Source: Frateuria aurantia DSM 6220 (GTDB taxonomy: Bacteria > Pseudomonadota > Gammaproteobacteria > Xanthomonadales > Rhodanobacteraceae). From it: a stretch of DNA of 64,000 nt. Every line of letters starts with the position of its first letter. Position 1 is the stretch's first letter. The position numbers and the translations under genes were made by a program. The notes under the pieces are model-generated. The model ran no database searches, had not been told where the DNA came from, and worked only from the letters and a program-made list of their open reading frames with translations. Shown in pieces: positions 55,120-64,000 of this stretch. The stretch lies in assembly GCF_000242255.2 (NCBI RefSeq), contig NC_017033.1, forward strand, positions 2,739,110 to 2,803,109, given 5' to 3'.

Positions 55120-57271
55120 ATCTGCAAGCCCCCAGACCCGACGACATCACCACCTGCTGAGCCTGCTGGCCGTGCTGCTGGCCAGCCAGGGCACGGCGGC
55201 GGAAACCAAGGTCGAGAACCCGACCGAACGTCCCGCGGCCAGCCGCAAGGCGCCTCGCCTGGAAACGATCGACGTGCTCGGCCATGTGCACAGCTATGTC
55301 GCCACCGACAGCGAGGCCGCGACCAAGACCCCCACGCCGCTGCTGGAAACCCCGCAGACCGTGTCGGTGATCACCCGTCAGCAGATGGATGACCAGGGCA
55401 TCCAGAACCTGGGCGACGCCCTGCTGTATACCGCCGGCACTTTTACCGGCCTGGTCGGTTCAGCCACCCGCTTCGACTATGTGGCCTTGCGCGGCTTCAA
55501 CGATGGCGAGACCGACAATACCGTGATGGATGGCCTGAAGCTGCTCAGTGATGCCGGCGGCTACAGTTCGATGCAGGTGGATCCCTATTTTCTGGAACGG
55601 GTCGATGTATTCCGTGGCCCGAGTTCAGTGCTGTATGGTCGTGCCTCGCCCGGTGGTCTGGTCGCCCTGACCAGCAAGCAGCCACTGGATCGGGCCTATC
55701 ATGAATTTGAAATCGGCTACGGCACGCAAGGCCAGAAACGCGTCGGCTTCGACCTGTCCGGACCGCTGGATCGCGACCACAAGCTCACCTACCGCCTGAG
55801 CGGGCTGTACCGCTATACGCATACCCAGACCCACCATGTCCGCAGCGAGCGGCAGGCGCTGATGCCGCAGATCCGCTACCAGTTCACGCCCGATACCAGT
55901 CTCGGCCTGCAGGCGATCCTGCAGAACGATCCCAGCGGCGGTCAGCACGGCGGCCTGCCCGCCGATGCCACCATCAACCGGGATCACAACGGACGGCGCA
56001 TCTCCCGGCACTTCTTTGATGGCGACGCCGCCCAGGACCAGTTCGTCCGCAAGCAGCGGATGTTCGGCTACAGCTTCAACCATCGTTTCAATGATCACTG
56101 GTCGATCCAGCAGAATTTCCGCTATCTGCGCTCGCACGTGAACATGAAGCAGGTCTACGGATTCGGCTGGCTCGCCCCGGACAGCCCTGAACTGCTGCGC
56201 TACTACTCGGGGGCCGATGAAAGGCTGCGGGCCTATACCCTGGATACCCATGTACTGGGGCAGTTCGATACCGGCCAGGTCGGCCATACCCTGTTGGCCG
56301 GCTTCGATTACCAGCAACGTCACAATACCGGCTTCTGGCCCTCGGGTCTGGCCGACCCCATCAATCCCTTCCAGCCCAGCTACGGGAGGCCCAATGTCGA
56401 GATCCTCGGCGCCACGCCGGTGCTGCGGCGACTGCGCCAGACCGGCGTGTATCTGCAGGATCAACTGGTCTGGAAGCGCTGGCATCTGCTGCTGAGCCTG
56501 CGCCATGACCAGGCCCAGGTCCGCAACGGCGAGGACACGGCATCCAGCTTGAACCAGGGCAAGCTGAGCAGGCGCGGCGGCCTGCTGTATCTGTTCAAGA
56601 ACGGGCTGGCACCTTATGCCAGTTACAGCGAGTCCTTCAGCCCCAATGCCCTCAGCGGCGAAGATGGCCGCCTGCTGCCCTTGAGTTCCAGCAAGCAGCG
56701 CGAATTCGGCCTGAAATATCAGCCGCCGGGCCAGCCCTTCCTGATGACCCTCGCCGCCTACGATCTGCTGCAGCACCATGTCGGTGCGCGGATCATGAAT
56801 ACCAGCTATTACCAAGCGGCCGGCACCATCCGTTCACGCGGACTGGAATGGGAGACCCATGCCCGGCTGAGCCGGCAATGGTCACTGATCGGCAGCTATA
56901 CCTGGACCCGTATGCACTATGTGAACGGTGCCGACCGCGGGCATATCCCGTATCAGGCACCGCACCAGATGGCCTCGGTCTGGGCCCAGTATGTGTCGGA
57001 CTTCGGGCTGAAGGCAGGAGCCGGTGTGCGCTATGTCGGGCACAGCTGGGCCGACAGCGCCAATACCCAGGTGGTGCCGAACTATACCCTGGCCGATCTG
57101 TCACTGGGTTATGACTTCGGCCGAGCCGACAGCCGCTGGCGCGGACTCAGTGCCCAGCTGACGCTGCGCAATCTGACCAACAAGACCTATGTGGCCTCCT
57201 GCGCCGCGCTCAACTTCTGCTACTACGGCGAAGAGCGAAACATCATGGCCAATCTGCGCTACCAGTTCTGA
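55112..57271 (+). CDS. TonB-dependent hydroxamate-siderophore receptor (FoxA/FhuE-like)
   Basis: The product is 719 residues. It starts 8 bases before the synthetase stop, so its translation is likely coupled. A signal peptide (LLSLLAVLLASQGTAA) and a TonB-box region (LETIDVLGH) precede the plug: TPQTVSVITRQQMDDQ-like block, VALRGFND, VDVFRGPSSVLYGRASPGG. The barrel ends in ANLRYQF. A Cys pair in ASCAALNFCYYGEERN is typical of ferrioxamine/ferrichrome/coprogen receptors. It is the probable uptake receptor for the siderophore made by this operon. No periplasmic or ABC import genes are in the window. Confidence 0.93.
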   Translation: MDRSASPQTRRHHHLLSLLAVLLASQGTAAETKVENPTERPAASRKAPRLETIDVLGHVHSYVATDSEAATKTPTPLLETPQTVSVITRQQMDDQGIQNLGDALLYTAGTFTGLVGSATRFDYVALRGFNDGETDNTVMDGLKLLSDAGGYSSMQVDPYFLERVDVFRGPSSVLYGRASPGGLVALTSKQPLDRAYHEFEIGYGTQGQKRVGFDLSGPLDRDHKLTYRLSGLYRYTHTQTHHVRSERQALMPQIRYQFTPDTSLGLQAILQNDPSGGQHGGLPADATINRDHNGRRISRHFFDGDAAQDQFVRKQRMFGYSFNHRFNDHWSIQQNFRYLRSHVNMKQVYGFGWLAPDSPELLRYYSGADERLRAYTLDTHVLGQFDTGQVGHTLLAGFDYQQRHNTGFWPSGLADPINPFQPSYGRPNVEILGATPVLRRLRQTGVYLQDQLVWKRWHLLLSLRHDQAQVRNGEDTASSLNQGKLSRRGGLLYLFKNGLAPYASYSESFSPNALSGEDGRLLPLSSSKQREFGLKYQPPGQPFLMTLAAYDLLQHHVGARIMNTSYYQAAGTIRSRGLEWETHARLSRQWSLIGSYTWTRMHYVNGADRGHIPYQAPHQMASVWAQYVSDFGLKAGAGVRYVGHSWADSANTQVVPNYTLADLSLGYDFGRADSRWRGLSAQLTLRNLTNKTYVASCAALNFCYYGEERNIMANLRYQF

Positions 57272-57285
57272 ATCGCAGGCCCAAT

Positions 57286-57312
57286 AAAAAGGCCGGGCGT
57301 TGCCACCCGGCC
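57286..57312 (-). terminator. Intrinsic terminator of obgE
   Basis: On the minus strand GGCCGGGT-GGCAAC-GCCCGGCC (near-perfect stem) is followed by TTTTTATT. It lies 32 bases past the obgE stop and also lies just after the convergent receptor gene. Confidence 0.82.
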
Positions 57313-57343
57313 TCTCCTGCGTTTCATCGCTCGCCGTGCAAGA

Positions 57344-58453
<1,110 letters not shown>

Positions 58454-58516
58454 TCATAACCGAAGCATCGGTTCGGGAGCCCCCGACCGGGCCACCGCGT
58501 GCCGGTGGCTGAAATG

Positions 58517-58540
58517 AAAAGCCCCGCCGTAGCGGGGCTC
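58517..58540 (-). terminator. Intrinsic terminator between rpmA and obgE
   Basis: On the minus strand AGCCCCGC-TAC-GGCGGGGCT is followed by TTTC. It lies 22 bases past the rpmA stop and may partly separate ribosomal-protein expression from obgE. Confidence 0.75.
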
Positions 58541-58561
58541 TGCGTCGATGTCGTGACGGCC

Positions 58562-58819
58562 TCAGGCCGCGACGACCTCGACGAACTTGCGGTTGTTTTC
58601 ACCGCGGGTCTTGAATTCCACCTTGCCGCCGATCAGGGCGAACAGGGTGTGGTCACGACCCAGGCCCACGCCGACGCCGGCATGGAACTTGGTGCCGCGC
58701 TGACGGACGATGATGTTGCCGGCTTCGACAGCCTGGCCACCATAGATCTTCACGCCGAGATACTTGGGGTTCGAGTCGCGACCGTTGCGGCTGGAACCTA
58801 CGCCTTTCTTATGTGCCAT
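58562..58819 (-). CDS. rpmA: 50S ribosomal protein L27
   Basis: The product is 85 residues. It begins [20 protein letters not shown] and contains [19 protein letters not shown], both diagnostic for L27, whose N-terminus reaches the peptidyl-transferase centre. It follows rplU by 34 bp. Confidence 0.97.
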   Translation of the reverse strand: MAHKKGVGSSRNGRDSNPKYLGVKIYGGQAVEAGNIIVRQRGTKFHAGVGVGLGRDHTLFALIGGKVEFKTRGENNRKFVEVVAA

Positions 58820-58853
58820 GAGTATTTACTCCAATGATGACCGGAAGGTCTGA

Positions 58854-59168
58854 TCAGCCGGCGATGCCGGTGATCTCGACTTCGGTGAAATGTTGACGGT
58901 GGCCCTGCTGCTTGCGCGAGTGCTTGCGGCGACGGAACTTGATGATGCGGATCTTGTCGGCACGACCATGCTTGCGGATCGTGGCGGTCACGGTGGCACC
59001 GGCCACCAGGGGCGCGCCAACGGTGACGGATTCGCCGGTACCGACCATCAGCACCTGGTCGAACTGGATGCTGGCGCCTTCTTCGGCGTTCAGCAGTTCA
59101 ATGCGCAGGATGTCGCCCTGCTGCACGCGGTACTGCTTGCCACCGGTCTTGATAACTGCATAACTCAT
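58854..59168 (-). CDS. rplU: 50S ribosomal protein L21
   Basis: The product is 104 residues: [19 protein letters not shown] at the start, and the basic [19 protein letters not shown] near the end. It binds 23S rRNA in the large subunit. It is first of the rplU-rpmA-(terminator)-obgE group. Confidence 0.97.
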   Translation of the reverse strand: MSYAVIKTGGKQYRVQQGDILRIELLNAEEGASIQFDQVLMVGTGESVTVGAPLVAGATVTATIRKHGRADKIRIIKFRRRKHSRKQQGHRQHFTEVEITGIAG

Positions 59169-59267
59169 GGGGATGTCCCTTCTGTCGTTCTTCTTAGAGT
59201 GATTCGCATGAAGCGAACCGAGGATGGTAGCAGAGTTCGCGTTTTCGCGTCAAACCGCCCCCAACCT

Positions 59268-59975
59268 TCAATTTCCTGACGTGGTCTTGGTCGCGGCAGT
59301 CGCCGTCGGCTTGGGTTTGGACTTGACCGGATGACTGGTCTTGGTGACCGGCTTGTGCGTGCTTGCCTTGACCGCTTTTCTGGATTTGACCGGGCTGGTC
59401 CGTCGATGATGCAGACGGCGGCGGCTGACGGCGTGCCGGTGGGCGCCGGGCGCGGCTGCCGAAGCTGCGGTATCCGGCGTCAGCGGCGGCACGATCGGCG
59501 GCGGCTCGCTGCCCGGGCATTTGCCATTGGCGGCCAGCTTGCCCTCGCTCTGCAACTGCGTCTGCATCTGCTCGGTGCGCTGCCGTGCCCAGGCCTGATT
59601 CACCTGTGCCGCCTCGTTCAAGGCCTGCGGCATCACCGTCAGCATCTTGCGACCCAGATCGGTCGCATAGAAGCGGTTCAGTCCGGCGATATCATCGGCC
59701 GTGAAGTGCCGCTGGTAGATCGGCACCATCTTGGCGATCAGCGCCTCGCTGGACGGACCGTCCACGAAATTCTGCCAGTAGCTGCCCGGAATGCAGGGCT
59801 CCTGCTGGTGCATCATCAAGGCCATCTGGGTATTCATTTGCTGCAAGGTCTGCGGCAGACCAATGGTTTGCAGCAATTGGCGCACCTGTTGCTCGCTGGG
59901 CGTCGCGGCAAACGAGAGCTGAACTGCCATCGCCGCAGCCACTCCGGCCGTCAGCTTCAACCACCTGTCCATCAT
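59268..59975 (-). CDS. Exported DUF2059-domain protein with Lys-rich tail
   Basis: The product is 235 residues from ATG 59975 (GGAG ten bases upstream); the next codon is also ATG. A signal peptide (RWLKLTAGVAAAMAVQLSFA) is followed by a helical domain whose HFTADDIAGLNRFYATDLGR-type block is the DUF2059 signature. Residues from about 150 on are low-complexity: Pro-rich PPPIVPPLTP, then a long Lys/Thr/Ala/His tail (KSRKAVKAS, KPVTKTSHPVKSKPKPT). The tail might bind nucleic acid, acidic polymers or the cell wall. Function unknown. Confidence 0.75.
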   Translation of the reverse strand: MMDRWLKLTAGVAAAMAVQLSFAATPSEQQVRQLLQTIGLPQTLQQMNTQMALMMHQQEPCIPGSYWQNFVDGPSSEALIAKMVPIYQRHFTADDIAGLNRFYATDLGRKMLTVMPQALNEAAQVNQAWARQRTEQMQTQLQSEGKLAANGKCPGSEPPPIVPPLTPDTAASAAAPGAHRHAVSRRRLHHRRTSPVKSRKAVKASTHKPVTKTSHPVKSKPKPTATAATKTTSGN

Positions 59976-60191
59976 GCGTCGTGTTCTCCATACCCGGCAT
60001 GCGCCGGCCGCCTTCCAGTGGGCGGAAACCCGCGGCCATGCATCTGGAGGCAACCGTCGCATCGGGCGGCCCGATGCCACCCTTGTAAGGTATCCGACGA
60101 TAGTAATCGCCCCGGCCCCGGGCGGGAACCAGTCTCAATCCCTGAGACCGGACTTGGTATAGTGCGTGTTTAGATCACGACCGGTTGGACG

Positions 60192-63158
<2,967 letters not shown>

Positions 63159-63165
63159 AAGCATT

Positions 63166-63197
63166 GGCCGGATCCTTGAAGGTACAAGGATCCGGCC
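63166..63197. terminator. Perfect 13-bp hairpin between converging uvrA and poxB
   Basis: GGCCGGATCCTTG and CAAGGATCCGGCC are separated by AAGGTA. It begins eight bases after the uvrA stop and ends 22 bases before the poxB stop. No T-run is present on either side, so it is a terminator-like or 3'-end stabilising stem rather than a standard intrinsic terminator. Confidence 0.6.
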
Positions 63198-63219
63198 GAG
63201 CGCTCATCGCGAAACCCTC

Positions 63220-64000
63220 TCAGCGCCGGAACAGATTGCTGCGGGCCAGCTCGATCAACTCGTCGCCGCGCCCGTTCATGACGGTCTTCAGCGCCCACAG
63301 GCTGAAACCCTTGACCTGCTCGGCCTTGATCCTGGGCGGCATCGAGAGTTCCTGCCGGTCGGTGACCACGTCGACCAAGGCCGGACCGTCATGCTCGAAG
63401 GCCTCGCGCAGCCCCTGCTCCAGCGCATCGGGATGCTCGATCCGGACCCCGAAGATGCCGGCGGCACGGGCGATCGCCGAAAAGTCCGGGTTCTGCAGCT
63501 CCACCCCGGTGGGAATAAAACCCGAGGCCTTCATTTCCAGCTCGACAAAGCCCAGGGTCCCGTTGTTGATCACCACGATCTTGACCGGCAGCTTTTCCTG
63601 TACCAGGGTCAGCAGATCGCCCATCAACATGGCCAGACCGCCATCGCCAGACAGACTGACCACCTGCCGCTCGCGATCCACCAGCTGCGCGCCGATGGCC
63701 TGTGGCAAGGCATTGGCCATCGAGCCATGGACAAACGAACCCAGCAGCCGGCGCTGGCCGTTCATCCGCAGATAGCGGGCGGCCCAGATCGTCGGCGTAC
63801 CGACATCGCAGGTGAACACCGCATCCTCATGCGCCAGCTCGCTGACCAGCCTGGCCACGAACTGGGGGTGGATCGGCGTACGACCATTGTCACGGGTGGC
63901 CAGATCATCCAGCCCTTGTCTGGCTTTCTCGTAGTGCCGCCTGGCCTGTTGCAGATGACTGTCATCGGCCTGCGGCTGCAGCAAGGGCTGCAGCAGCCGC
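63220..64000 (-). CDS. poxB: Ubiquinone-dependent pyruvate dehydrogenase (pyruvate oxidase), partial
   Basis: The frame is open to the right window edge, so about 260 C-terminal residues of a roughly 570-residue protein are seen. The thiamine-diphosphate motif is GDGGLAMLMGDLLTLVQEKL ending in INN. FTCDVGTPTIWAARYLRMNG and the end LWALKTVMNGRGDELIELA match PoxB, whose C-terminal helix binds the membrane on activation. It oxidises pyruvate to acetate and CO2, passing electrons to ubiquinone. This suits an organism with an overflow-acetate or acetic-acid lifestyle. The N-terminus is outside the window. Confidence 0.92.
   Translation of the reverse strand, partial: RLLQPLLQPQADDSHLQQARRHYEKARQGLDDLATRDNGRTPIHPQFVARLVSELAHEDAVFTCDVGTPTIWAARYLRMNGQRRLLGSFVHGSMANALPQAIGAQLVDRERQVVSLSGDGGLAMLMGDLLTLVQEKLPVKIVVINNGTLGFVELEMKASGFIPTGVELQNPDFSAIARAAGIFGVRIEHPDALEQGLREAFEHDGPALVDVVTDRQELSMPPRIKAEQVKGFSLWALKTVMNGRGDELIELARSNLFRR

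Overview
The window reads as a chromosomal segment of a high-GC gammaproteobacterium. The family make-up (RcnB-like and CbtAB metal genes, a Gram-negative porin, two TonB-dependent receptors) and the order of the translation and cell-envelope genes (ispH-lspA-ileS-ribF-murJ-rpsT, then obgE-rpmA-rplU) suggest the Xanthomonadales, most likely Rhodanobacteraceae (a Frateuria-like organism). That placement is inference from gene content, not a database match.

Layout. 1-1824: left-edge partial gene with a P-loop and a decayed Ser/Thr phosphatase pseudogene. 1921-6839: glycerate/sugar-acid module on the minus strand (CdaR-type regulator, GntP-type permease, glycerate kinase, secreted yellow/SMP-30-like protein). 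6926-9582: aldo/keto reductase and a large porin. 10094-13099: sugar-nucleotide epimerase-like protein and a cobalt uptake pair (cbtB-cbtA) behind a cobalamin riboswitch, with a divergent histidine-phosphatase-like gene. 13404-15173: two small exported proteins, one RcnB-like. 15498-20435: acetoin (or pyruvate) dehydrogenase operon acoABCD, with a divergent MalT-like activator of AcoK type at 20668-23427. 23878-25745: two-gene ABC exporter of unknown cargo.

25.8-40.6 kb is accessory DNA. Two 396-bp direct repeats flank an AT-richer DUF3289-DUF943 gene pair, a plausible toxin/immunity module. Broken integrase and IS30 pieces sit beside the second repeat. Next come an exported protein with a small membrane protein, a LysR/SDR/ene-reductase/pirin cluster, a ThuA-like exported protein with a TonB-dependent receptor, and a P4-type integrase next to tRNA-Thr(CGT).

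40.7-48.4 kb is housekeeping (ispH, lspA, ileS, ribF, murJ, rpsT). 48.6-57.3 kb is a complete hydroxamate siderophore locus: a divergent siderophore-interacting reductase, a likely Fur box, then five overlapping genes for a DesA-like decarboxylase, N-monooxygenase, acyltransferase, NIS synthetase and receptor. It appears to split the rpsT and obgE neighbourhoods. 57.3-64 kb returns to housekeeping: obgE, rpmA, rplU, a DUF2059 protein, uvrA and a partial poxB.

Most coding regions have long antisense open frames because of GC-rich codon use; these were not annotated.
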